Source: Loigolactobacillus binensis (GTDB lineage Bacteria; Bacillota; Bacilli; Lactobacillales; Lactobacillaceae). From it: DNA of 64,000 nucleotides. Each line of letters starts with the position of its first letter. Within the stretch, counting starts at the first letter, position 1. Position numbers and translations under genes: made by a program. Positions 48,964-56,809 of the stretch are shown here, piece after piece. The stretch lies in the NCBI RefSeq assembly GCF_005405165.1, contig NZ_BJDN01000012.1, positions 1 to 64,000 of the forward strand, written 5' to 3'. The notes below the pieces were generated by a model that made no database searches, was not told where the DNA came from, and saw only the letters and a program-made list of their open reading frames with translations.

Positions 48964-49317
48964 TCAAAATAGCGCCAAACTATACCCACATAAAATTAAA
49001 TAGGTCACTAAAGCAGGTAAAAAAATTAGCCGCCACCATAATTTAAAGAAGGTCCGATAAAGAAGCTCACCCCGCCGCCAAGCTAGGCCAAGCGCCACTA
49101 ACACTGCCACCCCAGCCAGTATTAAAATAATTAGGCTCAACGCCTGATACTGAAAATGTACCGCGAGCAACTGCTCACAAGCCAGCACCAACCCAAGGGT
49201 CAGCCAATCAACTGCCGGCAGGCGCCATTTAGAATGAATATGGCCTAATAACCCACCGATCACAGTGCTGATCAAAGGGGTGGTAAGCCCTAAAATAAGT
49301 TCTAGATTTGACTGCAT
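48964..49317 (-). CDS. DUF3397 family membrane protein
   Basis: A 117-residue protein with about four transmembrane segments and a basic loop (WRRGELLYRTFFKLWWR) before the last. It matches DUF3397, a lactobacillus family regularly found upstream of mraZ. Function unknown. I use the ATG at 49317; a GTG at 49332 is possible but overlaps the better Shine-Dalgarno. Confidence 0.78.
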   Translation of the reverse strand: MQSNLELILGLTTPLISTVIGGLLGHIHSKWRLPAVDWLTLGLVLACEQLLAVHFQYQALSLIILILAGVAVLVALGLAWRRGELLYRTFFKLWWRLIFLPALVTYLILCGYSLALF

Positions 49318-49382
49318 CCCACTTTGCCCCACCTTTGCATGTTCTCAAACTAACCTGATCCTATTTTAGCCTACGGGAAAAG

Positions 49383-49391
49383 TGTTAAAAT
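49383..49391 (+). promoter_or_regulatory. Putative promoter of corA
   Basis: TGT then TAAAAT (49386-49391), an extended -10 with a weak -35. It would give a leader of about 210 nt before corA. Confidence 0.45.
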
Positions 49392-49404
49392 AACAAGGAC
49401 AGTT

Positions 49405-49606
49405 TTAATAGCAGTTTAGCCGGAAATAGTTTAAGCAACGGGCGGTGGCGGCAACCAACTTACAGTTAGCGGCAACAGGTGGCAAAGACAGCTTGCTGTG
49501 CCGGTCATCGCGCAACTTGGGCCGCCTGCGTAATCCGGTATTTTACAAAGTGGCCAACAACCTTTACCCAACTTCGCGGCGTCAATTCATAATGGGGAGT
49601 GAAAAA
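49405..49606 (+). ncRNA. GC-rich structured leader of corA
   Basis: Nested pairings are visible. CCGGA (49420-49424) pairs with TCCGG (49534-49538); GGGCGG (49440-49445) with CCGCCT (49522-49527). Inside are AACT/AGTT (49457-49460/49464-49467) and ACAG/CTGT (49488-49491/49496-49499). The stretch is more GC-rich than its surroundings. It does not read as a known Mg2+ M-box by eye. Confidence 0.4.
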
Positions 49607-49609
49607 GTG

Positions 49610-50557
49610 ATGATCAATTATTTTCACAGTACCGCCGGACAGTTACAACCACTGGCGGCTTATCAACCTAATTGCTGGTTGCACGTCCAGCAACCGACTG
49701 CAGCCGAATTGAAGCAATTACAGACTCAATTCAATGTCCCACAGCATTATTTAACGGCGGTATTAGATGACAAAGAAAATCCGCGGGCAGAGGGTATTCA
49801 AGCTTCGATCAGCGAGTATCCCGCCTTGATCTTGACCCGTGTTCCCCACGAAACGGTTAGCCCCTTAGGCTATAATGAATACACAACTTATCCCTTTGCG
49901 ATTATTTTGACCAACGACGTTTTGATCACCGTCAGCAACCATCCGGCCCTGTTTATTCGTGATTTTCTACTGCACCAGCCCCCATTAAACACCGCCAATC
50001 ACGAGCGCCTTAGCCTAAAATTAATTTGGTTCATCAATAATAGTTACCTTAATTGTTTAACGCAAAATAGCCAAGCAATGACGGCGTTAGAAAAAAATCT
50101 AGCGTCCGCAACCGAAAATAGTGATCTGTTTCAACTAACGGCGATGAAAAAAAGTTTGATCCGTTTTCAAGACGCACTGCAACAGAATCGCCAACTGATC
50201 ACTGATCTACAAACCAGCGAATACTATTTTGAAACGGCACCGTTTACGGCCTTGCTCCGTGACATTTTAATCGAAAGCGAACAGGCAACGACCATGACCA
50301 CCCAGCAAAAACAAATCGTTGATGAATACAACACGACCGTTAGCGCGATCGTTTCCAATAATTTAAATATTATTATGAAAGTTTTAACTTCGATCACGAT
50401 CATTCTTACGATCCCGACAATTATTGGCGGTCTTTATGGTATGAATGTGCGCTTACCTGGGGCCAGCAGCGTGCACGCCTTTACCGTGATCATTTTCTGG
50501 ACTTTGATCATTTCTTGGCTAGCCGCTTTATGGTTACGCCACCGTAATTTTTTCTGA
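49610..50557 (+). CDS. CorA family magnesium/divalent cation transporter
   Basis: A pentameric cation channel subunit of 315 residues: a large cytoplasmic N-terminal domain, a long helical stalk (about 160-245) and two C-terminal transmembrane segments. The selectivity motif YGMN follows the first. The start at the ATG at 49610 (or the GTG just before) has GGGGAG upstream. The in-frame reading further upstream is non-homologous leader sequence. Confidence 0.9.
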   Translation: MINYFHSTAGQLQPLAAYQPNCWLHVQQPTAAELKQLQTQFNVPQHYLTAVLDDKENPRAEGIQASISEYPALILTRVPHETVSPLGYNEYTTYPFAIILTNDVLITVSNHPALFIRDFLLHQPPLNTANHERLSLKLIWFINNSYLNCLTQNSQAMTALEKNLASATENSDLFQLTAMKKSLIRFQDALQQNRQLITDLQTSEYYFETAPFTALLRDILIESEQATTMTTQQKQIVDEYNTTVSAIVSNNLNIIMKVLTSITIILTIPTIIGGLYGMNVRLPGASSVHAFTVIIFWTLIISWLAALWLRHRNFF

Positions 50558-50631
50558 AACATTAATTGCAATCCTAGGCTAAACAAGTTAAACTTGGGCT
50601 AATAATTTAATTGAGGTGGCAATAAATCGCA

Positions 50632-50742
50632 ATGAAAAAAGAAAAAACCAGTGGCTTTGCTAAGTTAACTAAAGTTATTATTTGGATCATGTTGATCGCT
50701 ACGATTGGTGGCATGGTCATGACTGCATTTGCAGCGTTTTAA
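50632..50742 (+). CDS. DUF4044 family small membrane protein
   Basis: A 36-residue protein with a basic N-terminus (MKKEKTSGFAKLTKV) and one transmembrane helix (IIWIMLIATIGGMVMTAFAAF). It fits the lactobacillus DUF4044 family, tiny proteins of about 35 residues with unknown role. GAGGTGG lies about 13 bases upstream, a loose spacing. A strong terminator follows ten bases later. Confidence 0.8.
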   Translation: MKKEKTSGFAKLTKVIIWIMLIATIGGMVMTAFAAF

Positions 50743-50751
50743 GTGGTAAAG

Positions 50752-50783
50752 AAAAAGGATTCGGCAATTGCCGAATCCTTTTT
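50752..50783. terminator. Bidirectional terminator between DUF4044 and thiT
   Basis: A 32-bp perfect palindrome (50752-50767 with 50768-50783) has A5 and T5 ends, so it works on both strands. Confidence 0.9.
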
Positions 50784-50796
50784 AGTTGCTTTGGTT

Positions 50797-51378
50797 TTAA
50801 GCCGGTTGCGCATTCTTTGGTGCAAATAATTGCGGCGCGGTGACCAATAGCAACCCCACCACAACCCCAGATAAAACTAAATTCAAAATTGCGCTGCCGC
50901 CGTTAGCGACCAAGGAATACAGTACCGGGCTCATCCCTTTAGGCGCGTATGATCCCCAGTAAATAACGCCGGCAACAAAATGCATGAAATACTTCAATAA
51001 TACGCCTAATAATGTTGCGCTTAAGGCGTAGCCAAATACTCGTGCATGCTGTTGATTAGCCAAACCATGACGGACAGGCCCGGCGCCAACACCGATCAAG
51101 CCGACCACGGCAAACGCGATCGGGTATTCGATCAAACCTTGTAAAGGGTTCAAAAAGCCGCCACTCCCGAAGCCGCGTAAAAACAGATCGAGGAGCCCCC
51201 AAACTAAGCCAGACGTTACGCCGGCTTTCCAACCACGACGTAAACTAAAGACCGCCAGTGGAATGATCCCAAAAGAAATATTCAACGGTCCCACCGCGTG
51301 TGGTAAGTATTCCAAAACCATAGCCAACGCCGCAATGACAGTACCTTCGATCCAAACTAACAAATGACGATTAGACAT
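50797..51378 (-). CDS. thiT: Energy-coupled thiamine transporter ThiT
   Basis: The thiamine-binding S component of an ECF transporter, 193 residues with about six transmembrane segments. The conserved GWKAGVTSGLVWGLLDLFL and HFVAGVIYWGSYAP blocks bear the thiamine-site aromatics. It needs the shared EcfAA'T module, not in this window. It is controlled by a TPP riboswitch directly upstream. Confidence 0.93.
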   Translation of the reverse strand: MSNRHLLVWIEGTVIAALAMVLEYLPHAVGPLNISFGIIPLAVFSLRRGWKAGVTSGLVWGLLDLFLRGFGSGGFLNPLQGLIEYPIAFAVVGLIGVGAGPVRHGLANQQHARVFGYALSATLLGVLLKYFMHFVAGVIYWGSYAPKGMSPVLYSLVANGGSAILNLVLSGVVVGLLLVTAPQLFAPKNAQPA

Positions 51379-51381
51379 AAA

Positions 51382-51510
51382 AAAGCCTCCTTGCTTGTAT
51401 TAACCACAAAGAGGCTTTCGCCAGCTACAATTCCTACGCGCGCGTTAACGCAACAGGTTCCAGGGTCTGAATCAAATCACTCTCAGCCAATCAAGGCTCC
51501 CCTTTGCAGT
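51382..51510 (-). ncRNA. TPP riboswitch upstream of thiT
   Basis: The minus strand carries the THI-box elements in order: GGGGAGCC, GGCTGAGAG, GACCCTGGAACCTG and CGTAGGAA (plus 51510 down to about 51425). An expression platform follows: AAAGCCTC (plus 51411-51418) pairs with GAGGCTTT (plus 51382-51389), which holds the GGAGG of thiT. The T-run after it also forms the spacer to the ATG, so the hairpin may both mask the ribosome site and terminate. Confidence 0.92.
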
Positions 51511-51530
51511 ATCGTTTAATTGTCAAGTTC

Positions 51531-51559
51531 AGCATAGAGCAAGCAACTTAATTTGTCAA
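51531..51559 (-). promoter_or_regulatory. Promoter of the thiT riboswitch transcript
   Basis: TTGACA (plus 51554-51559), a 17-bp spacer and TATGCT (plus 51531-51536). Confidence 0.75.
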
Positions 51560-51732
51560 TCACATTTGTTATTAAAAACTTAGCCCACTTCTGCTTAAGC
51601 CAGCGTTAAAAAGCGTTTCCAAGAAGGCCGCTCAACCGGATTAAAAAATAATGGCAAGTACGGCCTGGTGCAAAGGCTTACACAACGGTGTTATTTTCCA
51701 ACAAGAATTGCCTTTTATCTGTGAATTTGCTA

Positions 51733-51741
51733 TGCTAATAT
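51733..51741 (+). promoter_or_regulatory. Putative promoter of aspartate kinase
   Basis: TGC then TAATAT (51736-51741), an extended -10, 39 bases before the start codon. I found no lysine riboswitch or T-box between it and the gene. Confidence 0.4.
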
Positions 51742-51779
51742 TAATTTTATTTTAATAATTCGGAAAGAAGTGGCTAAGT

Positions 51780-53144
51780 TTGAAAGTGGCTAAGTTTGGC
51801 GGAAGTTCTTTAGCTTCCAGCACCCAACTCCAAAAAGTGATCGATATTATTCGCGGTGATAGTAAACGCCGGGCAATCGTGGTGTCCGCACCAGGTAAAC
51901 GGTTTGCCGGCGATCAGAAAGTCACCGACTTATTGATCACCTACGCACACACTATCTTGGACAAGGCCGATCCAACAACGATCCAACAGGCCATTATTGC
52001 CCGCTACCAAGAAATTGCAACTGGGTTTGCCTTACCGGACGACGAATTCAAGGTCGTACGTGACCACATTTTGCAATTACCGCAGCAAGATTATCCGTCG
52101 GCCGATTACCTGCTGGATGCTTTTAAAGCGGCCGGTGAAGATAACAATGCCAAACTAGTAGCCGCAATTTTAAACCACCTCGGTATGCCCAGCCATTACC
52201 TTAGCCCCCAAGAGGCAGGCCTTTTAGTTTCGGATACCCCAGGTGATGCACAAGTCCTTGCGGAAAGTTACGCGCAACTGGCGGCCTTTAAGAAAAGTAA
52301 AAAACTGCTGATCATCCCCGGCTTTTTTGGTTATACTAAAGCCGGCCAGATCTGCACCTTTTCGCGTGGCGGTTCCGACATCACCGGCGCGATCATTGCC
52401 CGCGCCTTTAAAGCAGAATTATACGAGAATTTCACGGATGTGGATGCGATCTATGCTGCTAATCCCAATATTATTCAGCACCCCGCGGCGATCGAACATC
52501 TCACCTTCCGGGAAATGCGGGAACTCTCCTACGCCGGTTTTTCTGTTTTCCATGATGAGGCGCTGATTCCTGCCATTGAAGGCGGGGTCTCGGTACGGGT
52601 TAAAAATACAAATCACCCTTTAAAGCCGGGGACCTTGATCTCCGCCCGTAAAATTTATGATCCGCAACGCCCGATTTCCGGAATCGCCAGCGACACTGGG
52701 TTTCTAGGTATTTACATTCGGAAATATTTGATGAATAAGCAAGTCGGTTTTGTTTTCAAAGTTTTACAGATCCTAGCGGAATATGGGATCAGTTTTGAAC
52801 ATATTCCTTCCGGGATCGACGATATCACTATTGTCATTCGCGAACGGGAACTGACACCGGAACTTGAACCAAAAGTTTTGGCTGCGATCAAGGATGCGAT
52901 CGCGCCCGACGATATTCGCGTTATCCACCACTATGCTTTAGTCATGATCGTCGGTGAAGGTATTCAGGATCATATTGGGATGATGGCTAAGGCGACCAAC
53001 AGTATTGCCCAAGCTGGCGTGTCGATCGTCACCTTGGACCACGGCGCATCGCCAGTTTCGATCATGTTTGGCGTACGCGAAAAGGATGAATATAACGCGG
53101 TCCGCGGCCTGTACAAAGCTTTTTTTAAAGGTGAAAATGCCTAG
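51780..53144 (+). CDS. Aspartate kinase
   Basis: Phosphorylates aspartate, first step toward lysine, DAP, threonine and methionine. The 454-residue monofunctional enzyme starts (M)KVAKFGGSSLA, has the second conserved block FSRGGSDITGA and ends in two ACT regulatory domains (from about 300). The start is TTG, or the GTG two codons on; the region is a 15-bp direct repeat. It stands alone between two terminators. Confidence 0.93.
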   Translation: MKVAKFGGSSLASSTQLQKVIDIIRGDSKRRAIVVSAPGKRFAGDQKVTDLLITYAHTILDKADPTTIQQAIIARYQEIATGFALPDDEFKVVRDHILQLPQQDYPSADYLLDAFKAAGEDNNAKLVAAILNHLGMPSHYLSPQEAGLLVSDTPGDAQVLAESYAQLAAFKKSKKLLIIPGFFGYTKAGQICTFSRGGSDITGAIIARAFKAELYENFTDVDAIYAANPNIIQHPAAIEHLTFREMRELSYAGFSVFHDEALIPAIEGGVSVRVKNTNHPLKPGTLISARKIYDPQRPISGIASDTGFLGIYIRKYLMNKQVGFVFKVLQILAEYGISFEHIPSGIDDITIVIRERELTPELEPKVLAAIKDAIAPDDIRVIHHYALVMIVGEGIQDHIGMMAKATNSIAQAGVSIVTLDHGASPVSIMFGVREKDEYNAVRGLYKAFFKGENA

Positions 53145-53184
53145 GCTGGTTGGATAACACTTAAAATCCAAGCTGTAACACCAA

Positions 53185-53335
53185 AAGGAGTTGTGACATA
53201 AGTAATTTATGTCCAACTCCTTCTTTGTACTTCCGAACGATATAGCCAAAACGTGTGCCATAAGGCAACTTTTTCCGCTTAGCCTAGAGCGGCGAATGCT
53301 CAAAAGCTGAGCGCCTTATGTCACACTCTTTTTTT
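53185..53335. repeat. Complex structured element between convergent genes
   Basis: Module A is a hairpin (53185-53201 with 53207-53222, one bulge). Module B is a closed junction: outer stem 53253-53266 with 53313-53326 (one mismatch), inner hairpins CCGCT/AGCGG (53275-53279/53288-53292) and GCTCA/TGAGC (53298-53302/53308-53312), then seven T (53329-53335). The left arm of A (53192-53202) is also perfectly complementary to the right arm of B (53315-53325). It can end aspartate kinase on the plus strand. It looks like a dispersed element, but only one copy is in the window. Confidence 0.6.
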
Positions 53336-53359
53336 GCGCAGCGGTATCAACAAATCAAT

Positions 53360-54190
53360 TTATTTTTGGGGGATCGTATCATCCTCACCAAACCACTTGT
53401 AACTAATTTTCTTCATTGTACCGTCCCGGTATAATTCTTTCAAAGCCTGATTGATTTTCCGTTGCAAAGTCTTATCCGATTTGCGCATCCCCACGGCAAA
53501 ATCTTCAGAGGCAAAGCTGCCATCAGTCACCTGATAAGCATTACGATTAGCTTGATGGTCGATATAATAATTAGCATAAACCCGATCAATCAATAAGCCT
53601 TGAATCCGATTAGCGTTCAAATCAATGAAGGCGTCGTTAAAGGTACTGTACAAAACCGGCGTTTTATTTTTAATGTAATTCTTCAACAATTTAGGCTGGG
53701 CTTCAAGGCCGGAGTACCCGGATGATCCAGTTTGGACCCCTAACACTTTACCTTGCATCCCCGCAAAACTATTGATCTTATTCTTTTTCATCGTCACTAA
53801 GATCTGTTTATTCAATAAGTATGGTGAACTGAAACGCACGACCTTTTTGCGTTGCGGCGTGATCGTATAGCCGTTCCAGATCAAATCAATGGTATGATTG
53901 CGTAATTCCGTGGCGTTCATTGACCAATCAATGGTTTGAAAATCGACTTTAATATGATATTTCTTAAACACGGCCCGAGCAAGATCAATATCAAACCCCT
54001 TTAACTTACCACTTTTGGCCCGAAACCCCATCGGTACAAAACTATCATCTAGGCCAATGACAACGGTTTTGCGGCGCTGAATCGTTGACCAGGAATCAGC
54101 TTTGGGATTATCCCGGGAACAACCGGTTAAACTAACGGTACTGACCAGCAGAAAAACGGTTACCAGCGTTAGCAATATTTTCTTACGCAT
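53360..54190 (-). CDS. Amino-acid ABC transporter substrate-binding lipoprotein
   Basis: A family 3 solute-binding protein of 276 residues. The signal peptide ends in a lipobox LTGC, with lipidated Cys24. The conserved ligand-site block GFDIDLARAVFKKY is near residue 65. Family members bind polar amino acids; the ligand is not determined. It is the third gene of the permease-ATPase-binding protein operon under a T-box. Confidence 0.9.
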   Translation of the reverse strand: MRKKILLTLVTVFLLVSTVSLTGCSRDNPKADSWSTIQRRKTVVIGLDDSFVPMGFRAKSGKLKGFDIDLARAVFKKYHIKVDFQTIDWSMNATELRNHTIDLIWNGYTITPQRKKVVRFSSPYLLNKQILVTMKKNKINSFAGMQGKVLGVQTGSSGYSGLEAQPKLLKNYIKNKTPVLYSTFNDAFIDLNANRIQGLLIDRVYANYYIDHQANRNAYQVTDGSFASEDFAVGMRKSDKTLQRKINQALKELYRDGTMKKISYKWFGEDDTIPQK

Positions 54191-54239
54191 TGTTTAGCCT
54201 CCTTTTCGTTATCAATAATCAAAATACAAAACCGCTAGT

Positions 54240-54881
54240 TTATTGTTCCGGTAAAGCATCAACGTGCTTGACGGCATCAGCAATATTTTCCGCAAACTGT
54301 AGATCATGGGTCACCACGATCTGCGTCATGCCGTCAGCCTTTAAGCCGAGAATTAATTTTTCAACTTCCTGCCGTAGATCTGGATCTAAGGCACTGGTGG
54401 GCTCGTCATAACACAAGATTTTCGGCTTCATCGCTAATGCTCGCGCTAACGCTACCCGCTGCTTCTGCCCCCCTGATAGTTGGTAAGGATACAGGCCTTC
54501 TTTATCGTTTAAGGCCAAGCGTTCCAGCAAAGCCCGCGCTTGTTTTTCGGCGTCGGCTTTACTGTGTTTCAACGCCAGCATTGGCGCCAAGGTAATGTTA
54601 TCCAAGACACTTAAATTAGGGAATAACTGAAAATCTTGGAAAACCACCCCGATCACACTATCTTTATTTTGATTATCATAGGGATCAAAGGCTTGCCCAT
54701 CTAAAATGATCTGCCCCCCGTCGATTCGCTCTAGACCGCTAATGCAGCGCAACAAAGTTGTTTTACCGGCACCAGAAGGACCAACGATCGCCAAAACTTC
54801 TCCATCTTTGACCGTTAAATTCAATTGATCAAGAATCAACCGCCGACCATAACGTTTACTAATTGCTTTTAATTCTAACAT
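54240..54881 (-). CDS. Amino-acid ABC transporter ATP-binding protein
   Basis: A GlnQ-type ATPase of 213 residues with Walker A GPSGAGKTT (about 34-42), the signature LSGGQKQRVALARAL, Walker B KILCYDEPTSALD and the H-loop VTHD. It is somewhat short at the C-terminus compared with the usual 240. It lies 11 bases after the permease. Confidence 0.93.
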   Translation of the reverse strand: MLELKAISKRYGRRLILDQLNLTVKDGEVLAIVGPSGAGKTTLLRCISGLERIDGGQIILDGQAFDPYDNQNKDSVIGVVFQDFQLFPNLSVLDNITLAPMLALKHSKADAEKQARALLERLALNDKEGLYPYQLSGGQKQRVALARALAMKPKILCYDEPTSALDPDLRQEVEKLILGLKADGMTQIVVTHDLQFAENIADAVKHVDALPEQ

Positions 54882-54892
54882 CGCGGACCCTC

Positions 54893-55555
54893 CTATTTGT
54901 AATAACTGTAGTGCTGTTCAACTTTATTCTGTGCTAAGGTCAAAATCGCCGTTAACAACAGGTAGCCGATCCCAACTAACAGCAGCGGTAATAAGGTAAC
55001 GTCGCGGGCAGTGGCCACATTCCCAGCCCGTAATAGATCGCCTAAACCGATCACATAGACTAAGGATGAATCCTTGACCAAATTAATGACTTCGTTACCG
55101 ATCGACGGCAACACGATCTTCATGACCTGCGGCAACACGATCTTCTGCACGGTTTGCCAATACGTTAAGCGTAAAACTTTGGCACTTTCATATTGGCCGC
55201 GATCAATTGATTGTAAACCACCACGAAAGATTTCGGCCAAATAAGCGGCGTAGTTAATAATAAAGGCAAATAAGGCGGCGTCATACCGTTGGAAAACAAT
55301 GTGCACGATCGGTAACCCATAAAAAACAAAAATAAGTTGTAATAAAAGTGGCGTCCCGCGCATGATCCACACATAAACCCCTAAAATATTGCGTAGCGGT
55401 TTAAACCGTGACGCTCGGCCTAACCCAACAATGATCCCCAACGGAATCGACCCAATCAACGTGAAAAAGAACAAGGATAGCGTCATTTTGATCCCATCAA
55501 ATAAAGACGGCATGATCTGCCAAGCATAATGCCATTGTGCTGCTAAAATATTCAT
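54893..55555 (-). CDS. Amino-acid ABC transporter permease
   Basis: A HisM/GlnP-type permease of 220 residues with about five transmembrane segments. The EAA loop is in SAKVLRLTYWQTVQKIVLPQVMKIVLP. It is the first gene of the operon; AGGGGA precedes the ATG. The T-box leader and strong promoter lie directly upstream. Confidence 0.92.
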   Translation of the reverse strand: MNILAAQWHYAWQIMPSLFDGIKMTLSLFFFTLIGSIPLGIIVGLGRASRFKPLRNILGVYVWIMRGTPLLLQLIFVFYGLPIVHIVFQRYDAALFAFIINYAAYLAEIFRGGLQSIDRGQYESAKVLRLTYWQTVQKIVLPQVMKIVLPSIGNEVINLVKDSSLVYVIGLGDLLRAGNVATARDVTLLPLLLVGIGYLLLTAILTLAQNKVEQHYSYYK

Positions 55556-55599
55556 CTCAACATCCCCTTATGACTTAATCTTAAAAATAATTGCCCAAT

Positions 55600-55966
55600 A
55601 AAAAAGTCCCCGAAAACAAATCGTTTTCGAGGACGCAGTGCGTGGTTCCACCTCAATTTGTGCTGACCTTACGAGCAGCACCTCTAGTAGTCCACTCACA
55701 AATAAAAAAAGCCCACTTGAAGTCAAATAACTTCAAGAGGACGATTGATTTCGTGATTCCACCTCTGTTTATACTGTTTTCACAAACAGCACCTCAGGTA
55801 GTTCTATGAACTACAGCAATAACGGGCTTTCCCGTGCGCGCCTAATCTGTTCAGCGCACAACACTCGCAGACGTGTTTCGTTATACCCAACTATTTCTTC
55901 GCAGCAACCAGAAACTTTCTGTCAATTGAAATATAACTACTGTTCTGTTCAACGTTTCTTATTTAT
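55600..55966 (-). ncRNA. T-box leader with two antiterminator/terminator modules
   Basis: From the 5' end: a Stem I with ACAGTA, GTTATA/TATAAC and TTTCT/AGAAA helices, Stem II hairpins, then module 1 (T-box GAGGTGGAATCACGA at plus 55751-55765, terminator 55704-55742 with seven T). Module 2 follows without another Stem I (T-box GAGGTGGAACCACGC at plus 55640-55654, terminator 55600-55634 with six T). The specifier is not resolved: AAC, GAA and AAA all lie in the loop. Confidence 0.85.
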
Positions 55967-55973
55967 GAGAATA

Positions 55974-56002
55974 AGATTAGCACATTTTAATCTTACTGTC
56001 AA
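55974..56002 (-). promoter_or_regulatory. Promoter of the amino-acid ABC transporter operon
   Basis: TTGACA (plus 55997-56002), a 17-bp spacer and TAATCT (plus 55974-55979), with TGC before the -10. It sits directly after the minD stop and starts the T-box transcript. Confidence 0.85.
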
Positions 56003-56008
56003 ACAGGC

Positions 56009-56806
56009 TTATTTTCGCCCGCCAAAAAGCCGTTGCCAAAAGCCGACCTTTTCTTCCTTGATCGACATTAACGGAACTGTTTCACCTAAAATGCGCCGCG
56101 CAATATTGCGGTAGCCTTGACTAGCTAAATTTTTAGGGTCAAGTACAACGGGATCACCGTGATTGGACGACGTGATCACACCATCGTCATCAAGAACGAT
56201 CCCCAATAACGAAATTGATAAATGGCGGGTGATCTCATCAATATCCATCACGTCGCCTTCATTCATCATATGTTGTCGAATGCGATTAATGATCAAGCGT
56301 GGTTCTTGCGCCATCTCGGCCTGCTCCAACAAACCGACCACCCGATCCGCGTCGCGTACTGCCGAAATTTCGGGTGTGGTCACCACGATCGCACAGTCTG
56401 CACCAGCGATCGCATTTTGAAATCCTTGTTCGATCCCTGCCGGACAATCCAAGATCACAAAATCATAATCTTCCTTTAATTCATCGACAATGGCCTTAAC
56501 TTCAGCAGGTACCAATGCGTCTTTGTCCGTATTCTGTGCCGCTGGTAATAAGTAGAGATTATCTTCAAACCGTTTGTCCTTAACCAAGGCCTGGTGTAGC
56601 TTAGCGCGACCTTGGGCCACGTCGACAATATCATAAATAATGCGGTTTTCTAGACCTAAAACCACATCCAAATTGCGTAGACCAATGTCAAGATCCATTA
56701 AACAAACTTTTTTATTTTGTAATGCTAATGCCGTTCCTAAATTAGCGCTGGTCGTTGTTTTACCAACACCACCCTTACCGGATGTCACTACGATTGCCGT
56801 TCCCAT
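56009..56806 (-). CDS. minD: Septum-site determining protein MinD
   Basis: A membrane-bound ATPase that places MinC, 265 residues. The deviant Walker A GKGGVGKT is at 10-17, and the C-terminal amphipathic helix (EEKVGFWQRLFGGRK) is the membrane anchor. It follows minC by three bases. No minE or minJ is seen; divIVA at 34 kb may supply polar targeting (inference). Confidence 0.96.
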   Translation of the reverse strand: MGTAIVVTSGKGGVGKTTTSANLGTALALQNKKVCLMDLDIGLRNLDVVLGLENRIIYDIVDVAQGRAKLHQALVKDKRFEDNLYLLPAAQNTDKDALVPAEVKAIVDELKEDYDFVILDCPAGIEQGFQNAIAGADCAIVVTTPEISAVRDADRVVGLLEQAEMAQEPRLIINRIRQHMMNEGDVMDIDEITRHLSISLLGIVLDDDGVITSSNHGDPVVLDPKNLASQGYRNIARRILGETVPLMSIKEEKVGFWQRLFGGRK

Positions 56807-56809
56807 ACG

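Noticed and set aside
49445..49606. Longer CorA with an extra 55 N-terminal residues
   Set aside because: The extension lacks family similarity, has no ribosome site at its start and covers paired leader sequence; GGGGAG just before 49607 marks the real start.
51542..51779. Lysine riboswitch or T-box before aspartate kinase
   Set aside because: I searched for the L-box core and T-box motif on the plus strand and found neither.
53253..53326. tRNA-like cloverleaf
   Set aside because: No anticodon arm of proper size, no TTC motif and no acceptor of seven pairs; it is a branched stem but not a tRNA.
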